This document shows, in pieces, positions 45,985-55,012 of a DNA stretch of 64,000 nucleotides (within the stretch, counting starts at the first letter, position 1; each line of letters opens with the position of its first letter). The notes beneath the pieces are model-generated. The model saw only the letters and a program-made list of their open reading frames with translations. It had not been told where the DNA came from and made no database searches. Source of the DNA: Microcoleus vaginatus PCC 9802 (GTDB taxonomy: Bacteria; Cyanobacteriota; Cyanobacteriia; Cyanobacteriales; Microcoleaceae); contig CP031740.1 in NCBI GenBank assembly GCA_022701275.1, forward strand, positions 4,785,001 through 4,849,000, in the 5' to 3' direction. A program made the position numbers and the translations under genes.

Positions 45985-46785
45985 ATGATGATGGATTTAG
46001 ACAAGCAAACCGAAACAGTTTTACGGACAGAAAATATCAATATTTTTTACGGCGGTTTTCACGCGGTTAAAAATGTTTCAATGGAGATTCCTAAAAATCG
46101 CATTACTGCCTTGATTGGGCCGTCGGGCTGCGGTAAAAGTACAATTCTGCGATGTTTTAACCGCCTCAACGATTTAGTTAGCGGTTTTCGTTTAGAGGGT
46201 AGAATTGATTACCAGGGTCAAAATCTTTACGATCCTGATATTGATGCTGTGGAGGTGCGCCGCAAGATTGGGATGGTGTTTCAAAAGCCGAATCCTTTCC
46301 CCAAGTCGATTTATGACAACATTGCTTACGGTGCGAGGGTCAACAATTATAAGGGGGATATGGATGAGCTGGTGGAAAAATCGCTCAGCCAAGCTTATTT
46401 GTGGGATGAGGTGAAGGATAAGTTGAAGCAAAGCGGTTTTTCTCTTTCGGGTGGCCAGCAGCAGCGTTTGTGTATTGCTAGGGCGATCGCGATTAATCCT
46501 GATGTAGTGTTAATGGATGAACCTTGCGCTTCTCTTGACCCGATTTCTACGATTAAGATTGAGGAGTTGATGCGGGAACTCAAGGAGAAGTATACGATCG
46601 TGATCGTTACTCACAATATGCAGCAGGCTTCTCGGGTTTCTGACCTGACTGCTTTTTTCAATGCAAAACTTTCTGACGATGGGAAGCGGTTTGGCTATCT
46701 TGTGGAGTGTGATAAGACTGAGGTAATTTTCCAAAGTCCGAAGGAAGAGTCTACTTTAGATTATGTGAGCGGCCGTTTTGGTTGA
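45985..46785 (+). CDS. pstB: Phosphate ABC transporter ATPase PstB
   Basis: A 266-residue ATP-binding subunit. Walker A is GPSGCGKST, the Q loop [17 protein letters not shown] is PstB specific, the signature is LSGGQQQRL and Walker [14 protein letters not shown]. Three consecutive ATGs (45985, 45988, 45991) could start it. An ORF open from 45775 overlaps pstA and is not real. The gap after pstA contains small heptamer-repeat fragments. Only one pstB copy is seen. Confidence 0.95.
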   Translation: MMMDLDKQTETVLRTENINIFYGGFHAVKNVSMEIPKNRITALIGPSGCGKSTILRCFNRLNDLVSGFRLEGRIDYQGQNLYDPDIDAVEVRRKIGMVFQKPNPFPKSIYDNIAYGARVNNYKGDMDELVEKSLSQAYLWDEVKDKLKQSGFSLSGGQQQRLCIARAIAINPDVVLMDEPCASLDPISTIKIEELMRELKEKYTIVIVTHNMQQASRVSDLTAFFNAKLSDDGKRFGYLVECDKTEVIFQSPKEESTLDYVSGRFG

Positions 46786-46906
46786 GTCCCCGACAGGTTA
46801 AAACCTGTCGCTACACAAACGAAGTCCCTTTCTAAGAGATTAAAAATATTTAATTTGCTGAGTCTGGTAGCGACAAAAAAAACCACCTAAAACTTTTGTA
46901 AATTTA

Positions 46907-46937
46907 GAATCCCGCTTTCTTGGAGAAAGCGGGATTC
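46907..46937. terminator. Strong hairpin between pstB and nblA ends
   Basis: A perfect 14 bp stem (GAATCCCGCTTTCT / AGAAAGCGGGATTC) with a three-base loop, between convergent pstB and nblA; it is likely a shared terminator, although the T runs after it are short. A second palindrome CGACAGGTT/AACCTGTCG lies at 46790-46811. Confidence 0.65.
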
Positions 46938-47016
46938 TGGATTTTATGATTAAAAGCTCGATCGCACTTTTTGCAGATACAAGCCACTGATTTTTGTGAA
47001 GAAATGCTCGAAGAGT

Positions 47017-47187
47017 TCACATTTTCTTCATCCAATACTTGAACAGGTTTTCTTTGACCATGTTTTGCCGCATAACTTCGAGCAAGTATTCCTGAGCTTG
47101 GTCTTGGCTTAACCTTTTGACTTCTTCGCGCAGCACTTGAAGTTTGAACTGCTGTTCCATGCTGAGGCTGGTTGTAGGCATATCCAT
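47017..47187 (-). CDS. nblA: NblA-family phycobilisome degradation protein
   Basis: A 56-residue two-helix protein. The segment SLSMEQQFKLQVLREEVKRL followed by QAQEYLLEVMRQNMVKENLF matches the NblA pattern. NblA recruits a Clp protease to phycobiliproteins during nutrient starvation. The ATG at 47187 has a strong GGAGGA site seven bases upstream; a longer frame to 47337 has no conservation. The C-terminus KYWMKKM differs from the common TYQELLKHQW end, so this is a divergent family member. It is divergent from cpcS. Confidence 0.8.
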   Translation of the reverse strand: MDMPTTSLSMEQQFKLQVLREEVKRLSQDQAQEYLLEVMRQNMVKENLFKYWMKKM

Positions 47188-47415
47188 AAATCGCTCCTCC
47201 AGTTTGCTGAGATTGATGCGAAATTGATCGGAATGACGTTTCGCAGGATTTGTTGTGTCTCCTACATTGTAAACTATCATAACATTCCCTTGACAATATG
47301 TCCAAAGTAGACATTTTAAGACTAATTTGTGTAGCAAAAGTACATCTAAGTGAGGGGAGCTTTATCATAAAAAGGCGTAAAGACAGGGAAGCCTAAGCCA
47401 AAGGAGCTAGTTCGT

Positions 47416-48012
47416 ATGGATGCCATGGAGTTTTTTCAAAGCAGTGCTGGGGAGTGGCGTTCTCAGCGCAGCACTCACCATCTCGCTTTTCGTCAAGCGG
47501 AGATTGGGGATTCAAATATTCAGGTAACAGCCCTGGCTGCGGATGACGCGAGAGTCGCGGAGATTTGCAAGATGCACGAAGTCGATCCGAGCCGGGCTGC
47601 TGGGGGGGCTTTTGTGACTTGGCACGGCTCGATGGCGTGGGATAAGGATGATGAGAATCATAAAGGGTCTACGGTGTTCGCGATCGTCCCCGATCCTGAA
47701 AATCCCCGGCAGGGTTTGATGTTGCGCGAACGGGGCTATGCGGAAATTGTGCCGGTGGCTGGCCGTTTTGAGATGGATGATGAGGATGGGCTGCTGCTGA
47801 TTACGGAATACGAGACGATGAGTTCGATCGAGCGTTTCTGGTTTGCTAATCCGAACGTGCGGATGCGGACGAGTAGCGTAAAACGCTTTGGCGGTTTCAG
47901 CACATCGACTTTTTGTACCGAAATTCGGGTGCAACCAGACTCGGATGCAACATCAGAACCCGCAGCAGCTCAAGTGGCCGCCAGCGAGTTTTATTCGGCT
48001 CTGGGCTGGTAA
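47416..48012 (+). CDS. cpcS: Phycobiliprotein lyase CpcS/CpeS type
   Basis: A 198-residue lipocalin-fold lyase that attaches phycocyanobilin to the Cys84 site of phycobiliproteins. The start MDAMEFFQSSAGEWRSQRSTHHLAFR and the later ITEYETMSSIERFWFANPNVRMR are characteristic; the 198-residue length fits the group III form. A Gln/Ala-rich C-terminal tail ends in SEFYSALGW. Cluster with nblA and cpcG. Confidence 0.9.
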   Translation: MDAMEFFQSSAGEWRSQRSTHHLAFRQAEIGDSNIQVTALAADDARVAEICKMHEVDPSRAAGGAFVTWHGSMAWDKDDENHKGSTVFAIVPDPENPRQGLMLRERGYAEIVPVAGRFEMDDEDGLLLITEYETMSSIERFWFANPNVRMRTSSVKRFGGFSTSTFCTEIRVQPDSDATSEPAAAQVAASEFYSALGW

Positions 48013-48386
48013 TTTGTAAGCTCGTTCCCCAGCTCTTAAGCTCGTTCCCCCAGCTTGCCTGGGAATGCTTGGCGGGAGTCGTTTGCCTCCTGTTTGACGA
48101 GCCAGAGCCTCGCCGAGCGACGTTCCTGCCCGCTTCCGGGGAACGAGCCTTCTTTCTGCATAACTTCCCTCTCCCCTCTTCCTTCTTCCTTCTTCCCTCT
48201 TCCCTCTTCCTTCTTCCTTCTTCCTTCCCCAAAGTCAACAAATGTTACAGATTGTTGCAAAAATTCAGGAAAATCAGATTTAGATTGCTGGAATCCCCTA
48301 ATCTGTATGTTGGTTAGTTGTATCCGTTATGCTGGCAGCTCACGGTGTCAACTATTTCTGAAATTTGAGATAACGGAGATTTTAAC
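48013..48386. other. Intergenic region with heptamer array
   Basis: Holds a CTCGTTCCCC.AGCT repeat pair (48019-48054) and a complement-strand heptamer array at 48165-48230 (TTCTTCC, TCTTCCC). The 90 bases before cpcG contain its ribosome site (GGAG). No gene is seen. Confidence 0.6.
48165..48230. repeat. Heptamer array (complement of GGAAGAA/GGAAGAG)
   Basis: About nine heptamers between cpcS and cpcG; same family as 35665-35784 and 49298-49458. Confidence 0.8.
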
Positions 48387-49145
48387 GTGGCGCTACCTTT
48401 ATTAAGCTACGCCCCCAAGAGCCAAAACCAGCGCGTTGCTGGTTTTGAAGTGGGGGGCGACGAGCAGCCGAGAATTTTCACAACTGAAAATGTGCTCTCG
48501 CCTGGAGACATGGACAATTTGATTTGGGCTGGATATCGCCAGATTTACAGCGAACACCAAATCCTCAAGAGCAACCGCCAAAAGTCTTTGGAGTCGCAAC
48601 TTAAGTTCGGCCAAATTACTGTGCGGGACTTTATTCGCGGTTTGGCGACTTCTGCTCCTTTCCTAGAGCGGAATTACCAAACTAACAGCAACTATCGGTT
48701 TGTGGAAATGTGCGTGCAGCGCATTTTGGGCCGGGATGTGTACAGCGAGCGCGAAAAGATTGCTTGGTCGATCGTAGTAGCCAATAAGGGGCCTCAAGGC
48801 TTTATTGACGAGTTGGTCAATAGCGAAGAGTACCTCGAAAAGTTCGGCTATGACACAATACCTTACCAGCAGCGCCGAATTTTGCCTCAGCGAGTTGGAG
48901 GGGACACTCCTTTCAATTTGAAGACGCCCCGCTACAGCGAATACCACCGTTCGCAGCTTGGCTTCCCGCAAATCATCTGGCAGACAAGTGTCCGCCGTTT
49001 TGTTCCTCAAGAACAGCAGCCGAAGGCTGGCGATCCGTCGAACTATTTGGGTATGGCGCGCAATATGCCCATTCCTACTACTCCGCCGCCGCGCGTGCCT
49101 CTGGCTAATATCAATATCGACTCGATGGTTCCCCGTCGCCGGTAA
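48387..49145 (+). CDS. cpcG: Phycobilisome rod-core linker polypeptide
   Basis: A 252-residue linker joining phycocyanin rods to the allophycocyanin core. [17 protein letters not shown] opens the family; the Pfam00427 linker domain (residues about 20-180) includes [18 protein letters not shown] and [20 protein letters not shown]. The C-terminus is Pro rich. It follows cpcS, with nblA divergent: build and breakdown genes sit together. Confidence 0.95.
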   Translation: MALPLLSYAPKSQNQRVAGFEVGGDEQPRIFTTENVLSPGDMDNLIWAGYRQIYSEHQILKSNRQKSLESQLKFGQITVRDFIRGLATSAPFLERNYQTNSNYRFVEMCVQRILGRDVYSEREKIAWSIVVANKGPQGFIDELVNSEEYLEKFGYDTIPYQQRRILPQRVGGDTPFNLKTPRYSEYHRSQLGFPQIIWQTSVRRFVPQEQQPKAGDPSNYLGMARNMPIPTTPPPRVPLANINIDSMVPRRR

Positions 49146-49297
49146 TTGATAGTGCCCTGATGCAATTATTTGTGTCGGGCGATCGACTGAATCGATCGGC
49201 TTTTAGGCTGAGAGAGTTTTGAGTCTTGAGTTTTGAGGTTTGAGTTTTTTACTAAACTTGGAATCCAAAACTCGGGACTCATAATTTTTTGTCATTA

Positions 49298-49458
49298 GGA
49301 AGAAGGAAGAAGGAAGAAGGAAGAGGGAAGAAGGAAGAAGGAAGAAGGAAGAGGGAAGAAGGAAGAAGGAAGAGGGAAGAAGGAAGAGGGAAGAAGGAAG
49401 AAGGAAGAGGGAAGAAGGAAGAAGGAAGAGGGAAGAAGGAAGAGGGAAGAAGGAAGAA
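49298..49458 (+). repeat. Longest GGAAGAA/GGAAGAG heptamer array in the window
   Basis: About 23 tandem heptamers between cpcG and the NERD gene, 51 bases before the NERD start. The remainder of 49146-49508 is AT-rich non-coding, with several GAGTTTTGAG copies at 49200-49250. Confidence 0.85.
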
Positions 49459-49508
49459 AAATAATTCGACCTTTTCTCATTGTCAACTCTAAGTGCATAG
49501 GTGCATTT

Positions 49509-50186
49509 ATGCAGCCGCAATATAACGAAGGTGCTGGAAAACCATTGCGCCGCCATGCTAAACAGCTTCGTACCAAAGCCTTATACAGGTACGGTGCCGC
49601 GACAGGGCTAGTGTTGTTGCCACTGCTGGTATACGCGGTAGCACCTTTTGCTCCTTTATTTTTGGTCGCAGCTATTGTGATAGGGGCATTAATCGCCCTT
49701 CCGTTCATTGAGGACGGGAAAACGTTTTGGAAGTCGTCTCAGAGATTTGACCAAGGGGCCTGTGGTGAAGAAAAGATTCAGCAAGTTTTGGAGTCCCTAA
49801 TCCAATCTGGATGGATAGCTGAGTACAACTTAAGATTGCCGGAAGTAGGCGATATCGATGTGTGGCTGCGATCGCCTAAAGGAGTCAATTTTATCCTTGA
49901 TGTGAAGTCTCACTCAACCGTAGTTCTGTTGGATGGGGATGTGCTCAAGCGTCTATCTTACGGGAAATTGAGAGATTTTGAGAAAGATTTTCTGGCACAG
50001 ATTGCCAAAGAAGTCACAGCTATCAAAAAAGCTAAGAAGTTAACCAAGGTCACTCCAGTAGTTGTATTTAGCGATGCCAAGGTGAGTTTTAGCAACACAA
50101 AGAAGATTAGGGGTGCTTACGTCATGGAACTGGGCAATCTGGTGTCAGGGTTGCAAGAACTCGATCGCTCCTATAAAAGTAGATAA
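49509..50186 (+). CDS. Membrane-anchored NERD (nuclease-related) domain protein
   Basis: A 225-residue protein. Two hydrophobic segments lie at about 30-60 (ATGLVLLPLLVYAV, LFLVAAIVIGALIALPF). From about 78 a NERD-type restriction-endonuclease-like domain follows: GEEKIQQVLESL, then VGDIDVWLRSPKGVNFILDVKS, where Asp and the Asp-x-Lys pair form the predicted active site. NERD proteins are implicated in DNA processing or defence, without a proven role. The C-terminal VVFSDAKVSF segment closes the fold. Confidence 0.75.
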   Translation: MQPQYNEGAGKPLRRHAKQLRTKALYRYGAATGLVLLPLLVYAVAPFAPLFLVAAIVIGALIALPFIEDGKTFWKSSQRFDQGACGEEKIQQVLESLIQSGWIAEYNLRLPEVGDIDVWLRSPKGVNFILDVKSHSTVVLLDGDVLKRLSYGKLRDFEKDFLAQIAKEVTAIKKAKKLTKVTPVVVFSDAKVSFSNTKKIRGAYVMELGNLVSGLQELDRSYKSR

Positions 50187-50422
50187 GATGGGGAGAAATG
50201 AGACAAACCGCTACCTTGATATGTTTGACATCAACAAATTTGCACAGACCAGTAACATCCCAGACTTGCACTAGCATCTAAGTGATACTTGTGCTATTAA
50301 AAAAAGTTAAGGTAGAAACAATATCCTGGAGGGAATGTTGAACAAAGCAATCAAGGTAGATAAAATTCTCAACGCCTGATGGCGACTTGCCCTAAAAGCT
50401 TTTGTGACTGCTATACCAATTA

Positions 50423-51388
50423 TCAAATATTAGCCCGCAACCGCAATATTTTTAGCAGGGTGTTGAATTGATCGGGCAAAGGTGCGATCGCCTCTATTAA
50501 TTCTCCTGTTACGGGATGCTGCAATGTCAGCCGCCATGCGTGGAGGGCTTGTCCTGTTAAATTGACGCCGATGGAACGGTTGGAACTGTACATCGGGTCG
50601 CCCACAATCGGATGTTTTATTTCGGCTGTATGCACGCGAATTTGATGAGTGCGGCCGGTTTCTAATTGATAGTGCATTAAGCAATAGTTGCCGATTTTTT
50701 CTTTGATTTTCCAGTGAGTAACTGCGGGGCGACCGCCTTTTTCTACTGGTACTACTGCCATTTTTTTGCGGTCTGTGGGATGTCGCCCGATGGGTAGGTC
50801 TATTGTGCCTGTTTCGCTGTTGGGAGCACCGTAAACTATGCCTAAATATTCGCGGCGGGCGGTTTTGGTTTTGAGTTGGGCTTGCAGGTGTTGGTGGGCT
50901 ATGTCGGTTTTGGCGATCGCGATCGCACCCGTTGTATCTTTGTCTAATCTGTGTACGATTCCCGGCCGCTGAACTCCGCCTATTTCTGCTAGGGGACAGT
51001 GGGCTAACAGGGCGTTGACTAATGTACCGTCTTGGTGTCCGGCGGCTGGGTGGACGACTAATCCGGCTGGTTTGTTGATGATAATTAGGCTGTCGTCTTC
51101 GTAGAGAATGTCGAGGGGAATTGCTTCGGGCTGCAAGTTTGTGGCTTGGATTTCAGGTAGGATAATTTGGATGCGATCGCCCGTTTTTACTGATATTTTT
51201 TTCGAGGTGCAGGTTTCGTCGTTGACTTTGACGTTGCCTTGTGATATGAGAGTTTGGATTCGCGATCGGGATAAGTCCGGTATCTGGTTTGACAGCCAAA
51301 TATCTAATCGCTGATTGACATTACTGCGATCGAATTCCTCTGTATTTTCTACTGTGTAAATCTGTGCCGCAGTGTCTGTTTCTATCAT
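50423..51388 (-). CDS. RluA-family pseudouridine synthase
   Basis: A 321-residue RNA-modifying enzyme. An S4 RNA-binding domain (about 24-85, RLDIWLSNQIPDLSRSRIQ) precedes the catalytic domain. Asp149 in HRLDKDTTG is the nucleophile. KPAGLVVHPAAGH and LETGRTHQIRVH are further motifs. Size and S4 domain suit RluD-type enzymes modifying 23S rRNA, but family-level assignment is all that can be claimed. Confidence 0.92.
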   Translation of the reverse strand: MIETDTAAQIYTVENTEEFDRSNVNQRLDIWLSNQIPDLSRSRIQTLISQGNVKVNDETCTSKKISVKTGDRIQIILPEIQATNLQPEAIPLDILYEDDSLIIINKPAGLVVHPAAGHQDGTLVNALLAHCPLAEIGGVQRPGIVHRLDKDTTGAIAIAKTDIAHQHLQAQLKTKTARREYLGIVYGAPNSETGTIDLPIGRHPTDRKKMAVVPVEKGGRPAVTHWKIKEKIGNYCLMHYQLETGRTHQIRVHTAEIKHPIVGDPMYSSNRSIGVNLTGQALHAWRLTLQHPVTGELIEAIAPLPDQFNTLLKILRLRANI

Positions 51389-51584
51389 TTACTTTTTACT
51401 ATTTTTTGCCAAGTGTGTAAAGCAAATATGTTAATCATAACATCTGTGAGTTCGTTCGCGAGCGCACCGATACGTCGAAACCCCGGTTTTTTCACAGTAA
51501 TACTTCCTTTGGGTCTGCAGATTCGGTAAAAAATCCGGTTTCTTGGATGGGAGTGGTTAAGTCGTTTGAGTATAATCGTCAATT

Positions 51585-53033
51585 CTATCGACAATTATCG
51601 CAGTGGCCGCAGCGCATTGATGTAGCTTCCTTGGCAAACCCAAAAGCTTGCAGCAAAAATTGCCACCTGCACTCGCGATGTTTGAGATATTTTGCCATTT
51701 CTTCCGCTGCGGTAAAACTTAATTTTTCCGCTTTTTGCTGTGGAGATTTATTGATCGCATAATTAAAAGGATCTTGCCATGTTAATTGTCCGCTGCTGTG
51801 CAAGATTGAAAGGGCGAGATCGCTTTCAGGAAATTCACGGGAAACTGCTTCTATATCGCCTTTAACTGGCAGTTTTTTTGCTAATTGCTGAGCTTCTCGG
51901 TATTGCGATCGCAATTTATCTTGAAAAAATTGTGCTCTTTGTTTATCTTCAGGATAAAGCAAACCCGTAGGTTCGCTAATCAATGTCAGGGCGATCGCCG
52001 ATTTGCCGTCGCGTCCGCCTCTACCAATTTCCTGAATGTATTCCGATAATAGCAAAGGTGCTTGAAAGTGAACAACCCACCGGACATCTGGCTTATTAAT
52101 TCCCATCCCGAATGCTGACGTACAAGTCACGAATTTAAGCTCATTGTTCAGCCAAGCTGTTTCTATTTTTCGTCGTGATTCTGGACTCAAACCTGCATGA
52201 TATGCTGCTGTTTCATAACCTGCTGCGTCCAACAAATCCGCCAAATTTTCGCTATCTTTTCTGGTGCGGACATAGACTAAACCTGCTTGTTTTTGTCGCT
52301 CTTTGATAAAATTTAATAATTGCTGCTTGCGTCCTCTCGGCGTCCAGACAGTCTGCACTTGCAGGTGCAGGTTAGAACGGTACGGACTTAGCAGAAAGGC
52401 TTCTGGTTTTCGCAGTTGCAATACATTTTTGATTGTCTGCTGTGCTTCCGGGTTGGCGGTAGCGGTGAAAGCGGCGATCGCAATTTTACTTCCTTCGGGT
52501 TTAGCTTTCAACAAAGCCGGCCGCACTGTTCCCAAACGGCGGTAAGCTGGTCGAAAAGTATCACCCCACTGCACTAAACAGTGAGCTTCATCTAATATTA
52601 AACCGTTGATTTGGATGTGCGGCTGACTGATAATTTCCCAAACAGGTTTGCTGAGTAACGTTTCAGGAGACAGGTACAGCAATCTTAATTTGTTTTGTTG
52701 CAGCGATTGCATAGTTTGTCGGCGCTGCGCTGTAGGCAATTGACTGTGGAGGAGGGAAGCAGGAAGATTGCGATCGCGCAATTCTTGCACTTGATTTTCC
52801 ATCAGTGCAACTAACGGCGAAACAACCAAAGTTAAGCCTGTTTGCAACAAAGCTGGCAGTTGAAAGCAGATTGATTTGCCACCACCTGTCGGCATAATTA
52901 TAATTGTATCTTTTCCGGCTAATAAACTACCGACAATTTCTCCTTGGGGTGGTCGAAAGTCGTCGTATCCCCAGATTTTTTGGAAGGCGGCGCGGGCTTG
53001 ATTTAATGATATTGGTTCTGGTTGGTATTTCAT
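51585..53033 (-). CDS. recQ: RecQ-type ATP-dependent DNA helicase, short form
   Basis: A 482-residue superfamily 2 helicase. IWGYDDFRPPQGEIVGSLL is motif 0, IIIMPTGGGKSICFQLPALL Walker A, LILDEAHCLVQWGDTFRPAY the DEAH box with aromatic loop, and YIQEIGRGGRDGK motif VI. It ends with the zinc-binding Cys block (RECRWQF, then MRCGHCDNCR) and lacks the winged-helix and HRDC domains of long RecQ. ATG 53033 is chosen; a TTG five codons upstream is open. Confidence 0.92.
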   Translation of the reverse strand: MKYQPEPISLNQARAAFQKIWGYDDFRPPQGEIVGSLLAGKDTIIIMPTGGGKSICFQLPALLQTGLTLVVSPLVALMENQVQELRDRNLPASLLHSQLPTAQRRQTMQSLQQNKLRLLYLSPETLLSKPVWEIISQPHIQINGLILDEAHCLVQWGDTFRPAYRRLGTVRPALLKAKPEGSKIAIAAFTATANPEAQQTIKNVLQLRKPEAFLLSPYRSNLHLQVQTVWTPRGRKQQLLNFIKERQKQAGLVYVRTRKDSENLADLLDAAGYETAAYHAGLSPESRRKIETAWLNNELKFVTCTSAFGMGINKPDVRWVVHFQAPLLLSEYIQEIGRGGRDGKSAIALTLISEPTGLLYPEDKQRAQFFQDKLRSQYREAQQLAKKLPVKGDIEAVSREFPESDLALSILHSSGQLTWQDPFNYAINKSPQQKAEKLSFTAAEEMAKYLKHRECRWQFLLQAFGFAKEATSMRCGHCDNCR

Positions 53034-53048
53034 TGGATTTATCCCCAA

Positions 53049-53370
53049 ATCAGACGTAAGGTGAGCAGTGCGTGCCCTACATAATTAGTGAATCTGAGGC
53101 CGTAGGGTGCGTCAGCAACAATACGCTCTGTATTTAGCGAAGATTGTACAACTGACGCACCCTACAATAACTATTCTTAAAATTATCTGCGTTTATCTGT
53201 GTTTATCTGCCTTACATCTGCGGTTGACCGGCCCTATCAAAGATTTATGTAATTGCTCGTCTATTTTAGATTTTGAGTTTTGGATTTGAGACGATCGTCC
53301 ATTCTAGAACCCTGCGAATCCCCGAATATCTTCAGCAATCCAAAATCCAAAATCCAAAATCTAAAATCCT
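53049..53370. other. Intergenic region with palindromic repeats
   Basis: GTAGGGTGCGTC (about 53102) and GACGCACCCTAC (about 53153) form an inverted pair. Later, GATTTTG/AAAATCCAAAATC tandem copies (53264-53370) belong to the AAAATCTAAAATC family. No gene is seen. Confidence 0.6.
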
Positions 53371-53751
53371 TTAAGATTGAGCGTCTCGGCGGCCGAGTTC
53401 GTAAACGCCGCCGCCAATACAGGCGATCGTACCCATAGATACCGCCCAACCAGTACCCAGAGACAATTCGACCCCCCAATTGCACAATCCGCCCACAATT
53501 AAAAAGGGCAAAATGCTCAACAGCGAAGCGTAAAAGGCATTTTGAGCTTCTCTGGCTTGGCGGGTTCTTTCAAACTCGGCTTCCGAGGTGTAGAGGGATC
53601 TCTCGGCAAAATTCATCCAGCGGTTGAGTTGCAGGATTACCCATTCTGTCAGGGGCGACAGACCCCAGTACAGGGCCAAAGACCACAAGGACGCACCGGC
53701 GATCGCAGTTGCGTCTATGGCAAAACTAAACGGAAAAATTTCAGTAAGCAT
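53371..53751 (-). CDS. Conserved cyanobacterial membrane protein, function unknown
   Basis: A 126-residue protein with three hydrophobic segments (about 12-32, 76-95, 101-120) and a soluble helical stretch between the first two (NRWMNFAERSLYTSEAEF). I recognise no domain. Codon use and length look genuine, and the sequence has the look of a conserved cyanobacterial hypothetical. Confidence 0.65.
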   Translation of the reverse strand: MLTEIFPFSFAIDATAIAGASLWSLALYWGLSPLTEWVILQLNRWMNFAERSLYTSEAEFERTRQAREAQNAFYASLLSILPFLIVGGLCNWGVELSLGTGWAVSMGTIACIGGGVYELGRRDAQS

Positions 53752-54128
53752 TGCTTGATGTTTGTGATGAATATGAGATTTTGGATGTTATCCAAAATCT
53801 CCGAACTTAACTATAGTGTCAAGCAAAAGCTTGATCGAATTCAACCGCAGCAGCAATTCCTCGGCCAATTTTTTTTTATCACCCCTGGGCATTTACCCGG
53901 AAGCCTTGACACGGGTTTTGGATGGAGTAAGATACACGTTGTTATTAAACTGATTCGCGATCGCGGGTAGAGCTCAAAGCCAATCTTGCAGCGAATTGGC
54001 ACAACTTACATCTTGCACCCTTCTCAGAAACTGGTCGGAAAGCCCGCCCCTGAAAGCTTTATTGGCATTGGTGCAAGATGTGAGCCTAACAGACAACGCA
54101 CACTCGCACACACATTTAACTTTGAGCC
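53752..54128. other. Intergenic region with a degenerate hairpin repeat
   Basis: Positions 53995-54085 hold ACATCTTGCACCCTTCTC and GGTGCAAGATGTGAG arms of the hairpin family. A 142-codon frame (53542-53970) is the antisense of the membrane protein gene and is rejected. No gene is seen. Confidence 0.55.
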
Positions 54129-54749
54129 GTGAAAAAAATCCTGCAAAACTCTAGAGGCCCGCTGACGGCAAAACGCTTTTTTCGTCTCAGACAGATGCTG
54201 CTGCTGGCACTTTCGATCGGCATTGTTTTGATCAGCCCTTATTTACAGCAGCAGGTGGTCAAAGCTCAGTCAGGCTTACCAAACAGAGTAGCGACGGGTA
54301 ATTTGTGGCAAGAAGCTTCTTTTCCAGTCGAAAACTTTGAAACATACACTTCCGCCTTCGGCCCCCGTGGCGGCGATTTTCATTACGGTTTGGACTTGGC
54401 CGCCCCGGAAGGCAGCTATATCCGCAATTGGTGGGGCGGGCAAATTGTGGAAGTTTGGGAAGATGGCCGGTGCGGCACTGGTATGGTGGTGCGATCGGGA
54501 AATTGGGAACACATCTACTGTCACCTCAGAGGCCGAGTGCTAACAGCTAACGGCGGGCGTTATTATACCGATCGCGAAGGTACCGTGCAAATTTGGCAAG
54601 GTCAAACAGTGCCTGCGGGTGCGAGAATTGCCAGAGTTGGGATGACGGGCCGCACGAGTGGGCCTCACTTGCACTGGGGATTGAAGTACGGCGGCCGCTG
54701 GGTAGACCCGGCTTTGGTACTTCGGGAAATGTACGCGCAACAATCTTAA
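54129..54749 (+). CDS. Secreted M23 family metallopeptidase
   Basis: A 206-residue zinc endopeptidase of the LytM/peptidase M23 type, cleaving peptidoglycan cross-links. The signal anchor is at about 22-39. Active-site residues are His85 and Asp89 in FHYGLDLAAPEG, and His180 and His182 in PHLHWGL; His132 follows in YCHLRG. Starts at GTG. No EnvC or NlpD partner domain is present. An AAGGAGG-like site is not seen, so expression may be low. Confidence 0.88.
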   Translation: MKKILQNSRGPLTAKRFFRLRQMLLLALSIGIVLISPYLQQQVVKAQSGLPNRVATGNLWQEASFPVENFETYTSAFGPRGGDFHYGLDLAAPEGSYIRNWWGGQIVEVWEDGRCGTGMVVRSGNWEHIYCHLRGRVLTANGGRYYTDREGTVQIWQGQTVPAGARIARVGMTGRTSGPHLHWGLKYGGRWVDPALVLREMYAQQS

Positions 54750-54899
54750 TTTCTCATTAGTTAGTAGTGATAGCAATCCTCGCATCATTTGTTAATTTCT
54801 TACTCCCTCCCCTTCGTAAGGGGAGGGTTGGGGTGGGGTAAAAATTTACGACTCTTGCAAGGATTGCTATAGTAGTCATTAGTAATTAGTTAAAAGTCA

Positions 54900-54972
54900 T
54901 TTTTTTTGGTTTGTAGTAAGGACTAAAGTCCTTATTTTTTGGAGAATGAGGAATAAAGTCCTCACTACAAAC
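54900..54972. repeat. AGGACTAAAGTCCT palindromic repeat
   Basis: TAGTAAGGACTAAAGTCCTTA and AATAAAGTCCTCACTA form a loose inverted pair between the M23 and ftsH genes. Related copies at 23523-23580 and 25280-25336. Confidence 0.55.
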
Positions 54973-55012
54973 TTGAATAACTACTGACTAATGACCAATG
55001 ACTAATGACTCT

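Noticed and set aside
49298..49458. Possible CRISPR array from the regular repeats
   Set aside because: The units are seven bases with no spacers between them, so it is a simple tandem repeat. No cas genes are in the window.
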